Assembly: GCF_024449095.1 (NCBI RefSeq)
Contig: NZ_CP024627.1
Span: 2,852,001 to 2,916,000 of the forward strand
Direction of reading: 5' to 3'
Origin: Vibrio coralliilyticus
Lineage (GTDB): Bacteria; Pseudomonadota; Gammaproteobacteria; Enterobacterales; Vibrionaceae
Length of the DNA: 64,000 nt
The notes under the pieces are model-generated. The model searched no databases. It was not told the DNA's origin and saw only the letters and a program-made list of their open reading frames with translations. A program made the position numbers and the translations under genes. Positions 39,574-49,952 of the stretch are shown piece after piece. Each line of letters begins with the position of its first letter. The stretch's first letter is position 1.

Positions 39574-40311
39574 TCATGGACGTGGCAGCGTTTTATAGTC
39601 CGGCAATTCTCGCACAGGATCGAAATAGTTAAAGATCAATGCCTCCGCTTCAGGATAGAAATCACAAGGAACAAAAATACTGCGTAGACGTTCATCTTGA
39701 GGATGGTAAAAACTCAATTCAGCCGCATGCAGTTCAAGACGATTGGAGAATTTGAAGGCTTCTCCCTGTGAATAGAACTCATCTCCAACAATCGGATGCC
39801 CTAACGCTTGCATATGCACACGCAGCTGATGTGAACGCCCTGTAATAGGCAGTAACCTGACAATGGTGGTCTGATCTTCGCGCTTTGCCACCTCAAATAA
39901 GGTCTTTGATGGCTTACCCTGCTCAAAACAAACTTTCTGCTTCGGCCGATTTGGCCAATCACAAATCAGTGGAAGATCCACTTCCCCCGCATCCTGCTCT
40001 ACATGTCCCCACACACGAGCATAGTAGACCTTGTGAGTAAGGCGGAACTGAAACTGCTTTTTTAGTGCTGATTCTGTGGGTTTGTCCTTGGCAAATAACA
40101 TCAGCCCTGATGTTGACATATCAAGACGGTGGACCGGTTGAATGTCAGGGTAGAGTGCCTTCAATCGACTCCACATGCTGTCATAGTGCTCAGCCGCGCG
40201 TCCAGGAACAGATAAAAGGCCAGACGGCTTATTCACCACAAGGATACCTTGATCCTCAAATACTCGCTCAATCCAAGGTTCGGTGGGCGGGTAATAGTCC
40301 TGCATGGCCAT
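39574..40311 (-). CDS. rluA: Pseudouridine synthase RluA
   Basis: A pseudouridine synthase of about 245 residues in the RluA family. The catalytic Asp is in VHRLDMSTSGLMLFA, and GRSHQLRVHMQALGHPIVGD is the second hallmark block. RluA modifies 23S rRNA U746 and tRNA U32. The frame opens with a TTG at 40323, but I choose the ATG at 40311 (MAMQDYYPP). Support for RluA rather than a paralogue comes from its neighbourhood next to rapA, as in E. coli, and from a sequence close to the E. coli N-terminus (NKPSGLLSVPGR). Confidence 0.9.
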   Translation of the reverse strand: MAMQDYYPPTEPWIERVFEDQGILVVNKPSGLLSVPGRAAEHYDSMWSRLKALYPDIQPVHRLDMSTSGLMLFAKDKPTESALKKQFQFRLTHKVYYARVWGHVEQDAGEVDLPLICDWPNRPKQKVCFEQGKPSKTLFEVAKREDQTTIVRLLPITGRSHQLRVHMQALGHPIVGDEFYSQGEAFKFSNRLELHAAELSFYHPQDERLRSIFVPCDFYPEAEALIFNYFDPVRELPDYKTLPRP

Positions 40312-40493
40312 AAAATATCTCAATACTACTTATAACTCACCCAGTATATCAGACTCAGGGTTGTGACGGAGTTTCCACATCCAAGTCTATTTTAGCGCTT
40401 TTTATGTAAATAATATTTAACACTCTGATTACGTATGATATTGGTTTTACCATTGACAAGAAAAACACTAAAACACGACATCAAGGAATACAA

Positions 40494-41765
40494 ATGGAAA
40501 CGATCTCCACTTCAGAGAGCCACGCTAAATACTCTCTGCCACAACTTGTTCGTTCGCTAGGCCCTGGGATAATGATGGCTGCCGCTGCCGTCGGAGGGTC
40601 ACATTTAGTTGCTTCGACCAAAGCCGGAGCTATTTACGGTTGGCAACTGGCGGTATTAATTCTGCTGGTCAACTTTTTTAAATACCCATTTTTCCGCGCC
40701 AGTATTCAGTACACAATGGGGACAGGGGAAAGTCTAGTCGAAGGCTACTCAAAACTTGGTCGTCCGTATCTATGGTTATTTGTTACGTTAAGTGTCATTT
40801 CCGGTATCGTCAATACCGCTGCTTTATTGCTATTCAGTGCTAGCTTACTTGGGTACTTTATCCCCGTGGAACTCTCCACCACAACCTTATGTTTGATTGT
40901 TCTAGCGACCTGCTTGACGATTCTGTTTGCTGGCCACTACAAAGCCCTCGACTCCTTATCGAAAATCATTATGGCGGTACTGACCATTGCAACCCTGACT
41001 GCGGTCGCTATTGCCGCAGGTAACCCTGTCGAAGCGGCTCCTGCTTTTGAAGCGCCCTCACCTTGGTCCATTGCTGCTATCGGGTTTATCGTCGTCACCA
41101 TGGGGTGGATGCCAGCTCCGATTGAAATTTCTAGCCTGACATCAATGTGGCTTAAAAGTCAGCAACGCCACCAAAAGGTAACGGCTCGTTCCGCCTTGTT
41201 TGATTTTAATGTGGGCTACATAGGTACGGCGATTCTGGCGATTGTTTTCCTTGCGCTGGGTACTTTGGTCTTACATGGCAGCAATATTGAATTATCTCAA
41301 TCGGGTGTAGGATTTTCGCATCAATTGGTCGGTCTATATGCATCAACCATTGGTGAATGGTCACGTTACCTAATTGCAGCCGTCGCGTTCTTCTGTATTT
41401 TTGGCAGTACGATTACCGTCATTGATGGCTACGCTCGAGTGATTTCAGAATCTCAACGCCTACTGCGTAAGCAAAAAGAGATGAGACCTAAAGTGACGCA
41501 AGGGTGGATGCTACTGATTTCCGCAGCGGCACTGTCGATCATCGTTTTCTGGGCAGCAGCACTACTGCCTATGCTCGACTTTGCGATGATTCTAGCCTTT
41601 ATGACAACGCCATTCTTTGCTCTGCTGAACTATATTTTGGTTTCAAAATCGCCGTTACCTGAACCTCTAGCGTTGGGCAATAAGTTAAAGTGGCTTTCTA
41701 TCACTGGCCTTGTCTACCTGTTTGGTTTCTTGGCAGTATTTGTGTGGTGGAAGTGGCTTATGTAA
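40494..41765 (+). CDS. Divergent Nramp-family transporter
   Basis: A 423-residue, about eleven-TM protein of the Nramp/SLC11 fold; LGPGIMMAAAAVG near 22-34 is the TM1 start. The canonical metal-binding DPGN of TM1 is replaced by VGGSH (33-37) and the MPH of TM6 by MPAP (MGWMPAP at about 203-209). These residues coordinate Mn or Fe in true Nramps, so the substrate is probably different. It is a single gene with its own terminator, and no Fur or MntR box is obvious upstream. Confidence 0.8.
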   Translation: METISTSESHAKYSLPQLVRSLGPGIMMAAAAVGGSHLVASTKAGAIYGWQLAVLILLVNFFKYPFFRASIQYTMGTGESLVEGYSKLGRPYLWLFVTLSVISGIVNTAALLLFSASLLGYFIPVELSTTTLCLIVLATCLTILFAGHYKALDSLSKIIMAVLTIATLTAVAIAAGNPVEAAPAFEAPSPWSIAAIGFIVVTMGWMPAPIEISSLTSMWLKSQQRHQKVTARSALFDFNVGYIGTAILAIVFLALGTLVLHGSNIELSQSGVGFSHQLVGLYASTIGEWSRYLIAAVAFFCIFGSTITVIDGYARVISESQRLLRKQKEMRPKVTQGWMLLISAAALSIIVFWAAALLPMLDFAMILAFMTTPFFALLNYILVSKSPLPEPLALGNKLKWLSITGLVYLFGFLAVFVWWKWLM

Positions 41766-41778
41766 CCCGCCGCTATAA

Positions 41779-41804
41779 AAAAGGCCTTCAAATGAAGGCC
41801 TTTT
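41779..41804. terminator. Bidirectional terminator between the Nramp-like gene and rapA
   Basis: A perfect stem aaaaggccttca / tgaaggcctttt with a 2-nt loop; A and T flanks serve both directions. Confidence 0.9.
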
Positions 41805-41822
41805 ACTGCAAATTTCATAAAA

Positions 41823-44732
41823 TCAGTTGTGGGACACAACAATCATACGTAGTGAATCTAGCTGGTACTGAGCTTGAGCAATGTAGCCATTGAGCTCTTT
41901 AATTTGCTCTTCAATCGCGGCCAGCTCCTCATCACGAATGTTTGGGTTTACCGCTTTTAAAGCTTGTAGTCGTTCCAACTCCGCATTCAAGCTCGCCTGC
42001 ATTTCCTGCTGCGCCTCTGCACGTACGGCTTCGACTTTTTCGACGATCAACGCTTCACCTGCGGTGATCATTTGATGGACCTGAGCCTGAACTGATGACA
42101 CCAGTTTGGTCGCCATATGACGACCTACCGGGCTAAGTTGGCGGTTAAAGCTTTCAAATTCTACTTGCTGAGATAAGTCATTACCTTTGCCGTCTATCAT
42201 AAGGCGAATCGGCGTTGCAGGTAGGAAACGACTGATACCACTACGCTTTGGCGCCTGCGCATCGACTTTATATACCAACTCAAGCAGCATGGTGCCTACT
42301 GGCAACGCTTTGTTCTTCAGCAAAGAGACTGCCGTTGCACCAACGCCTTCACTCATCAATAGGTCGATACCACCCTGAATCATCGGGTGCTCCCAACTGA
42401 TGAAGTTCATGTCTTCACGAGACAAGGCTGTTTCACGATCAAAGGTGATCGTCGCACCTTCATAAGGCAGACCAGGATAACTTGGTACCATCATGTGTTC
42501 AGATGGCGTCACCACCAAGGCATTTTCCCCTTTGTCGTCCTGATTAAGACCAATGGTATCAAACAGACTCAACGCAAAGGTCACTAAATTGGTATCGCCA
42601 TCGGTGGCCGCAATCTTATCGACGATCTGCTGAGCTTTTTCACCACCATTGGAATGCATTTCCAGTAAGCGGTCTCGCCCTTGCTCAAGTTGAGATTTGA
42701 GCTCTTTGTTCATCGCAGCCGATTCGCTGATCACATCATCGAGTTCGGTCACGTCACCCGAAGCGAGCATTTCAATCAAACGATCAGAGAACTTGTCATA
42801 CACCGCGCGACCTGTCGGGCAAGTTTCAGCAAACGCATTTAGACCTTCATCGAACCAACGCGCCAGAATTGCCTGTGACGTTTGCTCCAGATAAGGAACG
42901 TGAATATCAATATCACGACTCTGACCAATACGATCCAGACGACCAATACGTTGCTCAAGTAAGTCAGGGTTGAACGGCAAATCGAACATCACCAGTTGGT
43001 TTGCAAACTGGAAGTTACGACCTTCTGAGCCAATTTCACTACAGATAAGGACCTGAGCGCCACCCTCTTCCTGCGCAAAGTAAGCGGCCGCTTTATCGCG
43101 TTCCAGAATCGACATACCTTCGTGGAACACGGTAGCACGGATACCTTCACGTTCACGCAGTGCCTGCTCCAACTGCAACGCAGTGCTGGCACGAGAAGCA
43201 ATAACCAAAATCTTGTCACTGCGCTTTTGTTTGATCTTCTCAATCAGCCAATTGACACGTGAGTCAAATTGCCACCAGCTGGCATCATCGCCTTCAAACT
43301 CTTGGAAGATTTCTTCTGGGTAAAGATTTTTCAGCGCACGTGCTTCAGGGCTAATTTTGCCACCAATCATGCCCGATACACGCATAGACGTCGTGTACTG
43401 CTGAGGGATCGGCATTGGTAACAGATTAACGTTACGTACCGGGAAGCCTTTGATCGCTGCTCGGGTGTTACGGAACAACACACGACCAGTACCATGGCGG
43501 TCCATCAGGTTGTCGATCAGTTCCTGACGAGCTGCAGCTTTGGCTTCTTCTTCACTATCGCTTTCAATAATGCGGAACAGAGGCTCAACATCCTGCTCAG
43601 ACAACAACTCAGTAATCTGATTTTTAGCGTCATTCTCAAGCTGTTGACCAGAGAACAGCGCACTCACCGAATCTGCTACTGGCGCGTATTGCTCTTCTTC
43701 TTCAACAAATGCCTGGTAGTCATAGAAGCGGTCTGAATCGAGCAAACGCAAGCGGGCAAAGTGACTCTCACGTCCTAATTGCTCTGGGGTTGCGGTCAGA
43801 AGAAGTACCCCTGGTGTGCGCTCAGCTAACCCTTCAATCACCTGATACTCACGGCTTGGCTGCTCTGGGCTCCACTCCAGGTGGTGCGCCTCATCGACAA
43901 CCAACAGATCCCACTCGCCTTCAAGTGCTTGCTCAAAACGCTTACGGCTCTTGCGTAAGAAATCCAGTGAACACAGTACATATTGCTGGGTATCAAACGG
44001 ATTATCTGAATCAGCAAACGCCTCAATACAGCGCTCTTCATCAAAAATCGAGAAATGCAGATTGAAGCGGCGCATCATCTCCACTAACCATTGATGCTGC
44101 AACGTTTCCGGTACCACAATCAAGATACGCTCCGCTCGGCCCGCCAACACCTGCTGGTGGATGATCATCCCAGCTTCAATGGTTTTGCCTAGACCAACTT
44201 CATCGGCTAACAAAACGCGAGGCGCATGGCGACGACCAACTTCATGAGCAATGTATAGCTGGTGAGGAATCAAACCAGCACGCATACCACACAAGCCACG
44301 CATCGGGCTTTTGTGCTGCTCGTATTGGTTGATTAGTGCACGGTAACGGAGCACAAAGTTGTCCATGCGATCAATCTGACCGGCGAACAGTTTATCTTGC
44401 GGCTTGTTAAATCGAATTTGATTACTGAGCATGATTTCGCGCAGCATCACCTCTTGTTCTCCGCTGTCTTCGCGAGTGCCTATGTAGGCAAACAGACCTT
44501 GGTCCTCGACCACTTGCTCAATTTTAAGTGACCAGCCTTGCTGACTGTCAACAACATCGCCAGCATTAAAGGTGACTCGGGTAACCGGTGCATCATTGCG
44601 AGCGTACACTCGGTTCTCTTCCGACGCTGCAAACATCAGCGTCACAGTGCGAGCATCCAATGCTACAACCGTCCCTAAACCTAAATCGCTTTCCGTATCG
44701 CTGATCCAACGCTGGCCCAAAGCAAATGTCAT
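41823..44732 (-). CDS. rapA: RNA polymerase-associated protein RapA
   Basis: A 969-residue Swi2/Snf2 ATPase that binds RNA polymerase and promotes its recycling after transcription. It has an N-terminal Tudor-like pair (about 1-110), Walker [13 protein letters not shown] near 176-187, a DEAHHLEW box near 280-287, and the C-terminal helicase lobe with [20 protein letters not shown]. Length is as in E. coli (968). It lies at its usual place near rluA. Confidence 0.97.
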   Translation of the reverse strand: MTFALGQRWISDTESDLGLGTVVALDARTVTLMFAASEENRVYARNDAPVTRVTFNAGDVVDSQQGWSLKIEQVVEDQGLFAYIGTREDSGEQEVMLREIMLSNQIRFNKPQDKLFAGQIDRMDNFVLRYRALINQYEQHKSPMRGLCGMRAGLIPHQLYIAHEVGRRHAPRVLLADEVGLGKTIEAGMIIHQQVLAGRAERILIVVPETLQHQWLVEMMRRFNLHFSIFDEERCIEAFADSDNPFDTQQYVLCSLDFLRKSRKRFEQALEGEWDLLVVDEAHHLEWSPEQPSREYQVIEGLAERTPGVLLLTATPEQLGRESHFARLRLLDSDRFYDYQAFVEEEEQYAPVADSVSALFSGQQLENDAKNQITELLSEQDVEPLFRIIESDSEEEAKAAARQELIDNLMDRHGTGRVLFRNTRAAIKGFPVRNVNLLPMPIPQQYTTSMRVSGMIGGKISPEARALKNLYPEEIFQEFEGDDASWWQFDSRVNWLIEKIKQKRSDKILVIASRASTALQLEQALREREGIRATVFHEGMSILERDKAAAYFAQEEGGAQVLICSEIGSEGRNFQFANQLVMFDLPFNPDLLEQRIGRLDRIGQSRDIDIHVPYLEQTSQAILARWFDEGLNAFAETCPTGRAVYDKFSDRLIEMLASGDVTELDDVISESAAMNKELKSQLEQGRDRLLEMHSNGGEKAQQIVDKIAATDGDTNLVTFALSLFDTIGLNQDDKGENALVVTPSEHMMVPSYPGLPYEGATITFDRETALSREDMNFISWEHPMIQGGIDLLMSEGVGATAVSLLKNKALPVGTMLLELVYKVDAQAPKRSGISRFLPATPIRLMIDGKGNDLSQQVEFESFNRQLSPVGRHMATKLVSSVQAQVHQMITAGEALIVEKVEAVRAEAQQEMQASLNAELERLQALKAVNPNIRDEELAAIEEQIKELNGYIAQAQYQLDSLRMIVVSHN

Positions 44733-45204
44733 GAATCGACTACCTCACCTGTTTAATTCAAAAATGGGTCTATTTATCTTAGTTGTTCTTACGTGACTTG
44801 AAAGGCAGCTGACGGAGAAACGAATGGCCAGCCGTCACGTCAAAAAGGTCGCTCATATTACTCGAAGCTGTGATATTGGTCACGCACAAACGCCTCAAAA
44901 AACAACAAATTTTTCTTCATCTTTTGCATGACATCAAAGTGTAAGAAAAGAGTGGCACATCTAAAAAAGAGAGTTGGGAATCTGACTTATACTCACAGAT
45001 GAGAATGCAGGCTATCGCGTCAATTTTTCGACTGGCACGAGAGATGCATTATTCGGATGACGATCAACACGGGTTTGTAGCGTATCAGCTAACCGACAGC
45101 GATCTCTGAGCGACTTAGCGATAGGCTACAAGCAACCGCAGGTAGGCCATAATCACAAGCGATTGTGAATGGCAAACAAGCCGCATCACGGCAAGGAGAC
45201 GCTT
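44733..45204 (+). promoter_or_regulatory. Long leader and promoter region of the PIN-PhoH gene
   Basis: There are 472 nt with no gene and both promoters for the divergent pair. The 3' half is rich in inverted repeats: gtagc/gctac, ctatcgc/gcgatag (from about 45010 to 45130) and tcacaa / ttgtga at 45153-45168, just before the start. A structured mRNA leader or a small RNA gene is possible, but no family is recognised. Confidence 0.4.
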
Positions 45205-46581
45205 ATGGGTGACACGGATCGGAAACTTTTTGTCCTAGACACCAACATCCTTCTTCATGAACCTTTAGCCATCTATTCCTTTCAAGAACACGACGTGGTC
45301 ATTCCAATGACCGTCCTCGAAGAGCTCGACCGAATCAAAGACAGTAAGCGCGACGTTGCCCGCGATGCCCGAGTGGCCATCCGCGCAATGGAAGCCATGT
45401 TCAAAGACGCCACACCAGATGAAATCTCTGAAGGCATTCCCATCAACCGCGATAAAGAAAACACCGGACATATCTCTATTCTCGCCGATTTTGAGCTGCA
45501 AGAAACCATTAAGGCTTTTGCAGACAAGGCTGGCGATAATCGCATTCTTAATGCGGTGCTTTATCTGCAAAACAAACGCGCACCACGTGAAGTGGTTCTG
45601 ATCACCAAAGATATTAATATGCGCTTGCGTGCCAAAGGCGCTGGCGTTCGCTTCGTTGAAGACTACCGAACGGACCAATTGATTGATGACGTTCAGTACC
45701 TAACTAAAGGCTTCCAACAAATCGAAGGCGACTTCTGGAGTAATATCGAAGAAGTCGAGAGTAAGAACCTTGGCGGTCACACCTTCCACACTCTAGACCG
45801 AGAACCTTTTGAGCCGACATACATCAATCAATATGTTATTGATGAAGAAAGTGACTTTGCAGGGCGAGTGGAAGAAATAACCCCGGAAAAAGTAACACTC
45901 AAAGATCTCAGCCGCGAGCGTATGATGCATCGCCGAGCGTGGGACATCACGCCGAAGAACATCTATCAGGGCATGGCCTTAGATGCCTTACTCGATCCTG
46001 ATATTGATTTGGTGATTCTCACCGGGGCTGCGGGCAGTGGTAAAACGCTACTTGCTATGGCTTCCGCTTTGGAGCAAACCATTGAACACGGTATGTTCGA
46101 CAAGATCATCGTCACTCGTAATACACCAGATATCGGCGAATCGATTGGCTTCTTGCCTGGCAGTGAGGAGGAAAAAATGCTGCCTTGGTTAGCGGCGGTA
46201 ACGGACACACTGGAAGCGCTACATAAGCACGACCACTGTACTGAAGGCTCATTGAAGTACATCTGCGACAAAGCCAATATACAGTTTAAGTCGATAAACT
46301 TTATGCGTGGCCGATCAATCCAAAACGCGTTTGTGTTGCTGGATGAGTGTCAGAACCTGACTGCTTCGCAAATCAAAACCATCATTACTCGCTGTGGTGA
46401 AGGTACTAAGATAGTCTGCTCGGGTAACCTGGCGCAGATTGACTCCCACTACCTCACCCCTGTTACCTCAGGGTTAACCTACATGGTTGAACGCTTCAAG
46501 AACTTCGAAGGCAGCGCTAATGTCCACCTAAATGGCGTCGTGCGCAGCCGTCTGGCCGAGTTTGCAGAAGAGAATTTATAA
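45205..46581 (+). CDS. PIN-PhoH domain protein (PhoH2-type ATPase/RNase)
   Basis: A 458-residue protein with an N-terminal PIN nuclease domain (about 1-140; the Asp in FVLDTNILLH and later acidic residues form the active site) and a C-terminal PhoH ATPase with Walker A GAAGSGKT at about 274-281 and LLDECQNLT as Walker B. PhoH2 proteins are sequence-specific RNA helicases with RNase activity, paired in actinobacteria with an antitoxin; here no partner is visible. The frame is open 12 codons further upstream, but AAGGAGA ahead of 45205 fixes the ATG there. Confidence 0.88.
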   Translation: MGDTDRKLFVLDTNILLHEPLAIYSFQEHDVVIPMTVLEELDRIKDSKRDVARDARVAIRAMEAMFKDATPDEISEGIPINRDKENTGHISILADFELQETIKAFADKAGDNRILNAVLYLQNKRAPREVVLITKDINMRLRAKGAGVRFVEDYRTDQLIDDVQYLTKGFQQIEGDFWSNIEEVESKNLGGHTFHTLDREPFEPTYINQYVIDEESDFAGRVEEITPEKVTLKDLSRERMMHRRAWDITPKNIYQGMALDALLDPDIDLVILTGAAGSGKTLLAMASALEQTIEHGMFDKIIVTRNTPDIGESIGFLPGSEEEKMLPWLAAVTDTLEALHKHDHCTEGSLKYICDKANIQFKSINFMRGRSIQNAFVLLDECQNLTASQIKTIITRCGEGTKIVCSGNLAQIDSHYLTPVTSGLTYMVERFKNFEGSANVHLNGVVRSRLAEFAEENL

Positions 46582-46590
46582 TCACAAAAA

Positions 46591-46613
46591 GCGGGATATT
46601 ATTTATATCCCGC
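46591..46613 (+). terminator. Terminator after the PIN-PhoH gene
   Basis: A perfect stem gcgggatat / atatcccgc (46591-46599, 46605-46613). The tail acattta is only mildly T-rich. Confidence 0.7.
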
Positions 46614-46620
46614 CACATTT

Positions 46621-46638
46621 ACAAAATAATTATTCACA
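46621..46638 (+). promoter_or_regulatory. Candidate ARG box upstream of argF
   Basis: aaaataattattca (46623-46636) matches the ARG-box core TGAATwwwwATTCA at 12 of 14 positions. A weaker site may follow 21 bp downstream, the normal spacing of paired ARG boxes. Confidence 0.5.
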
Positions 46639-46699
46639 AGCATCACATAACTATGTTTAACTAGTCCTATTAAAATAATGAGCAATGAAGGACTGAAGC

Positions 46700-47704
46700 A
46701 TGGCTTTCAATCTACGTAACCGAAATTTCCTTAAGCTTCTCGATTTCACCCCAAAAGAGATCCAGTTTTTACTCGATCTATCTGCGGATCTTAAGAAGGC
46801 AAAATACGCGGGCACAGAACAGAAAAAGCTCGTTGGCAAAAACATCGCCCTGATCTTTGAAAAAGCCTCGACTCGCACCCGATGCGCGTTTGAAGTAGCA
46901 GCCTTCGACCAAGGCGCACAAGTGTCTTACATCGGCCCATCCGGTTCACAGATCGGTCATAAAGAGTCGATGAAGGACACCGCGCGTGTATTAGGCAGAA
47001 TGTATGACGGCATTGAATATCGAGGGTTCGGCCAAGAGATCGTAGAAGAGCTGGGGCAATACGCTGGTGTCCCCGTGTGGAACGGTTTAACCGACGAGTT
47101 TCACCCCACTCAAATACTGGCCGATTTTCTCACCATGCTTGAACACAGCCGCGGTAAACTGCTCCATGAAATCAAGTTTGCTTATTTAGGCGATGCACGC
47201 AACAACATGGGCAACTCTCTATTAGTAGGAGCTGCCAAAATGGGCATGGACATTCGTCTCGTCGCCCCTAAAGCTTTCTGGCCAGAAGAAGAACTGGTGG
47301 CAAACTGCCAATTGATTGCTCTGCAAACCGGGGCAAAAATCACGCTGACTGAAAGCGTTGATGAAGGCGTTAAAGATTGCGACTTCCTTTATACTGACGT
47401 GTGGGTTTCGATGGGTGAAGCTCCAGAAGCTTGGGATGAGCGAGTTGCACAAATGAAGCCTTATCAAGTCAATATGGACACCCTAGATAAAACCGGTAAC
47501 CCGCAAGTCAAGTTCATGCATTGCTTACCGGCATTTCATAATGATGAAACCACCATAGGCAAGGAAGTAGCAGACAAATACGGTATGAATGGGCTGGAAG
47601 TCACCGAGGAAGTGTTCGAATCTGACCACTCGATTGTGTTTGATGAAGCAGAGAACCGCATGCACACGATTAAAGCTGTGATGGTCGCAACACTCGGTTC
47701 ATAA
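46700..47704 (+). CDS. argF: Ornithine carbamoyltransferase
   Basis: A 334-residue enzyme that joins carbamoyl phosphate and ornithine to give citrulline. The carbamoyl-phosphate loop is ASTRTR near 56-61; the HPTQILAD block (about 135-142) and FMHCLPAFH (about 271-279) hold the ornithine site. It may serve biosynthesis, but the reverse reaction would be needed for the arginine deiminase route begun by ArcA at 59086; without an arcC nearby, I favour the anabolic role. Next to pyrBI it competes for the same carbamoyl phosphate. Confidence 0.96.
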   Translation: MAFNLRNRNFLKLLDFTPKEIQFLLDLSADLKKAKYAGTEQKKLVGKNIALIFEKASTRTRCAFEVAAFDQGAQVSYIGPSGSQIGHKESMKDTARVLGRMYDGIEYRGFGQEIVEELGQYAGVPVWNGLTDEFHPTQILADFLTMLEHSRGKLLHEIKFAYLGDARNNMGNSLLVGAAKMGMDIRLVAPKAFWPEEELVANCQLIALQTGAKITLTESVDEGVKDCDFLYTDVWVSMGEAPEAWDERVAQMKPYQVNMDTLDKTGNPQVKFMHCLPAFHNDETTIGKEVADKYGMNGLEVTEEVFESDHSIVFDEAENRMHTIKAVMVATLGS

Positions 47705-47744
47705 CACCAACAAAAATTGCACCATAAAGCTTCGATGTAATCGC

Positions 47745-47772
47745 TTGCGTTAACAAATCTTCAGCGTATAAT
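47745..47772 (+). promoter_or_regulatory. pyrBI promoter
   Basis: A -35 TTGCGT (47745-47750) and a perfect -10 TATAAT (47767-47772) separated by 16 bp. Transcription would begin about 7 nt later, some 25 nt ahead of the leader ORF. Confidence 0.8.
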
Positions 47773-47803
47773 GCTCGGCAATTTGTCTGGAGGTAGTGAC
47801 CAA

Positions 47804-47896
47804 ATGCCACGTAAAACGTGTTCTACAAAACGATTTACATTAGGTAAGCCAAAACGCTTACTGGCTGGTCTTTTTACTATTTCTACCGATTTTTAA
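47804..47896 (+). CDS. pyrL: pyrBI operon leader peptide (PyrL-like)
   Basis: A 30-codon ORF (begins MPRKTCSTKRF, ends FTISTDF) preceded by TGGAGG. Its stop codon lies on the first bases of the terminator hairpin, and T-rich stretches in its second half are candidate RNA polymerase pause sites. As in E. coli pyrL, low UTP would pause polymerase so that the trailing ribosome disrupts the terminator. The peptide itself has no known role and its sequence is not similar to that of E. coli, except for being basic. Confidence 0.85.
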   Translation: MPRKTCSTKRFTLGKPKRLLAGLFTISTDF

Positions 47897-47921
47897 AGCC
47901 TCCCAATTGGGAGGCTTTTTT
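47895..47921 (+). terminator. pyrBI attenuator
   Basis: A strong stem aaagcctccc / gggaggcttt with aatt loop and a T run to 47921, placed between the leader ORF and pyrB. It should end transcription when UTP is high. Confidence 0.9.
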
Positions 47922-47945
47922 ATTGCCTAAATTGCAGATGGGACG

Positions 47946-48881
47946 ATGATTATGACGAACACGCTTTATAACAAGCACATTATCTCAATTCCTGAGCTTT
48001 CTCGTGAAGAGCTGGAACTGATTGTCAAAACCGCAGGTCAACTCAAAGCAGAGCCTAATCCGGAGCTGATCAAGAATAAAGTGATCGCCAGCTGCTTCTT
48101 TGAGCCTTCTACCCGTACTCGTCTGTCTTTTGAAACCGCTATCCAGCGTGTCGGTGGCAGCGTAATCGGTTTTGATAATGGTGGTAACACATCGCTCGCC
48201 AAGAAAGGAGAAACCTTATCGGACTCGGTTCAGGTTATCTCTTCTTATGTCGATGCATTTGTTATGCGTCATCCACAGGAAGGCGCTGCACGATTAGCTT
48301 CTGAATTCTCCAATGGTGTACCTGTCATCAACGCGGGTGACGGAGCGAACCAACACCCAACCCAAACTCTGCTCGACCTGTTCTCTATTGCCGAAACACA
48401 AGGCCGTCTTGATAACCTCAATGTTGCCTTTGTTGGTGACCTGAAATACGGCCGTACCGTTCACTCTCTAACGCAGGCTCTGGCGAAGTTTAACAATGTT
48501 CGCTTCTACTTCATCGCTCCAGAGGCACTGGCGATGCCAGATTACATTTGCGAAGAACTGGATGAAGCTGGCATTGAATACAGCATGCACACAGATATGG
48601 AAACCGTCATCCCTGAGCTGGACGTGCTGTATATGACTCGAGTTCAGAAAGAGCGCTTTGATGAGTCGGAATACGCGCACATCAAATCCGCCTACATCCT
48701 CACTGCAGCCCTGCTGGAAGGTGCACGCGACAACCTAAAAGTGCTACACCCGCTGCCTCGCGTGGATGAAATCACTGTTGACGTCGATAAAACGCCACAC
48801 GCCTATTACTTTGAACAGGCTGAAAATGGCGTCTATGCGCGTGAAGCCCTACTTGCCCTTGTTTTAAACCAATCACTGTAA
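47946..48881 (+). CDS. pyrB: Aspartate carbamoyltransferase, catalytic subunit
   Basis: A 311-residue catalytic chain: carbamoyl phosphate plus aspartate to carbamoyl aspartate, first committed step of pyrimidine synthesis. Motifs are [12 protein letters not shown] near 52-63, the [10 protein letters not shown] block near 136-145, and [10 protein letters not shown] near 269-278. It pairs with pyrI 14 nt downstream. The first ATG (47946) is followed two codons later by another at 47952 (MTNTLYNK), which may be the true start. Confidence 0.97.
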   Translation: MIMTNTLYNKHIISIPELSREELELIVKTAGQLKAEPNPELIKNKVIASCFFEPSTRTRLSFETAIQRVGGSVIGFDNGGNTSLAKKGETLSDSVQVISSYVDAFVMRHPQEGAARLASEFSNGVPVINAGDGANQHPTQTLLDLFSIAETQGRLDNLNVAFVGDLKYGRTVHSLTQALAKFNNVRFYFIAPEALAMPDYICEELDEAGIEYSMHTDMETVIPELDVLYMTRVQKERFDESEYAHIKSAYILTAALLEGARDNLKVLHPLPRVDEITVDVDKTPHAYYFEQAENGVYAREALLALVLNQSL

Positions 48882-48895
48882 TCGGGAGAATCATC

Positions 48896-49357
48896 ATGGC
48901 TAAAGAAACTCAATTGCAGGTTGAAGCAATCAAAAACGGAACCGTTATTGACCACATCCCAGCTCAGATTGGTATTAAAGTTCTCAAACTCTTTTCAATG
49001 GATAAGTCAGAACAGCGCGTGACTGTTGGCCTCAATTTGCCGTCTTCAGCACTCGGCCACAAAGACCTGCTTAAGATTGAAAATATTTTTATCAGTGAAG
49101 AGCAAGCAAGCAAGCTTGCCTTGTACGCACCGCATGCCACAGTTAACCAAATTGAAAACTACGAGGTTGTGAAAAAACTGGCACTGGATTTACCAGAACA
49201 GATCAACAACGTCTTTGAATGCCCAAACAGTAACTGCATTACTCACGATGAGCCTGTAGAAACCAGCTTTAAAGTGTTCGAGAAAAAAGATAACGTGCGA
49301 TTAAAATGTAAGTATTGTGAGAAGGTCTTCTCACGAGAAATCGTCACTGAACGTTAA
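48896..49357 (+). CDS. pyrI: Aspartate carbamoyltransferase, regulatory subunit
   Basis: A 153-residue regulatory chain. The N-terminal allosteric domain binds CTP and ATP; the C-terminal zinc domain uses four Cys, seen as CPNSNC and CKYC, and contacts PyrB. With PyrB it forms the 12-subunit holoenzyme inhibited by CTP. It is the last gene of the attenuated operon. Confidence 0.97.
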   Translation: MAKETQLQVEAIKNGTVIDHIPAQIGIKVLKLFSMDKSEQRVTVGLNLPSSALGHKDLLKIENIFISEEQASKLALYAPHATVNQIENYEVVKKLALDLPEQINNVFECPNSNCITHDEPVETSFKVFEKKDNVRLKCKYCEKVFSREIVTER

Positions 49358-49376
49358 TTGTCGATTAATCATAAAT

Positions 49377-49407
49377 AATCCCTGCTCTCTGATAGCAGGG
49401 ATTTTTT
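49377..49407 (+). terminator. pyrBI terminator
   Basis: A perfect stem aatccctgct / agcagggatt (49377-49386, 49394-49403) and a T run, 20 nt beyond the pyrI stop. Confidence 0.88.
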
Positions 49408-49480
49408 CTTTACGCTGCTTTGCTTTCACGGCACACTGAGTTTCCTTAATTACGTAACCCACAACAGATGGAACATAATA

Positions 49481-49870
49481 ATGACTAAAGTACTTCATAC
49501 AGAATCCGCTCCTGCTGCTATTGGCCCATATGTACAAGGTGTAGACCTAGGTAACATGGTACTGACTTCAGGTCAGATCCCAGTAAACCCTGCAACAGGT
49601 GAAGTGTCGGCAAATATCGCAGAGCAAGCTCGTCAGTCTCTGGATAACGTAAAAGCGGTGGTTGAAGCATCTGGCTTGTCTGTTACTGACATCGTTAAAA
49701 TGACAGTTTTCGTAAAAGACCTTAATGACTTCGGCACAGTTAACGAAGTGTACGGTAAATTCTTCGATGAGCATAACGTAGCAAACTACCCTGCACGTTC
49801 ATGTGTGGAAGTGGCTCGTCTACCTAAAGATGTGGGTATCGAGATTGAAGCGATTGCTGTCCGTAAATAA
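49481..49870 (+). CDS. ridA: 2-iminobutanoate/2-iminopropanoate deaminase RidA
   Basis: A 129-residue YjgF/RidA protein, a trimer that hydrolyses reactive enamine/imine products of PLP enzymes. It has SAPAAIGPYVQGVDLGN near 7-23, with the substrate loop, and the catalytic Arg in PARSCVEVARLP near 104-115. It often lies beside pyrBI in gamma-proteobacteria. It is a single gene with its own terminator. Confidence 0.96.
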   Translation: MTKVLHTESAPAAIGPYVQGVDLGNMVLTSGQIPVNPATGEVSANIAEQARQSLDNVKAVVEASGLSVTDIVKMTVFVKDLNDFGTVNEVYGKFFDEHNVANYPARSCVEVARLPKDVGIEIEAIAVRK

Positions 49871-49888
49871 TCGACCAGTGACAAAAGG

Positions 49889-49913
49889 AAGCGAGCACAT
49901 AGCTCGCTTTTTT
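49889..49913 (+). terminator. ridA terminator
   Basis: Stem aagcgagc / gctcgctt with loop acata and six T, 19 nt past the ridA stop. Confidence 0.88.
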
Positions 49914-49952
49914 GATCATGGTAAATAAGTGGCCTTTATGACAACCGATGTA

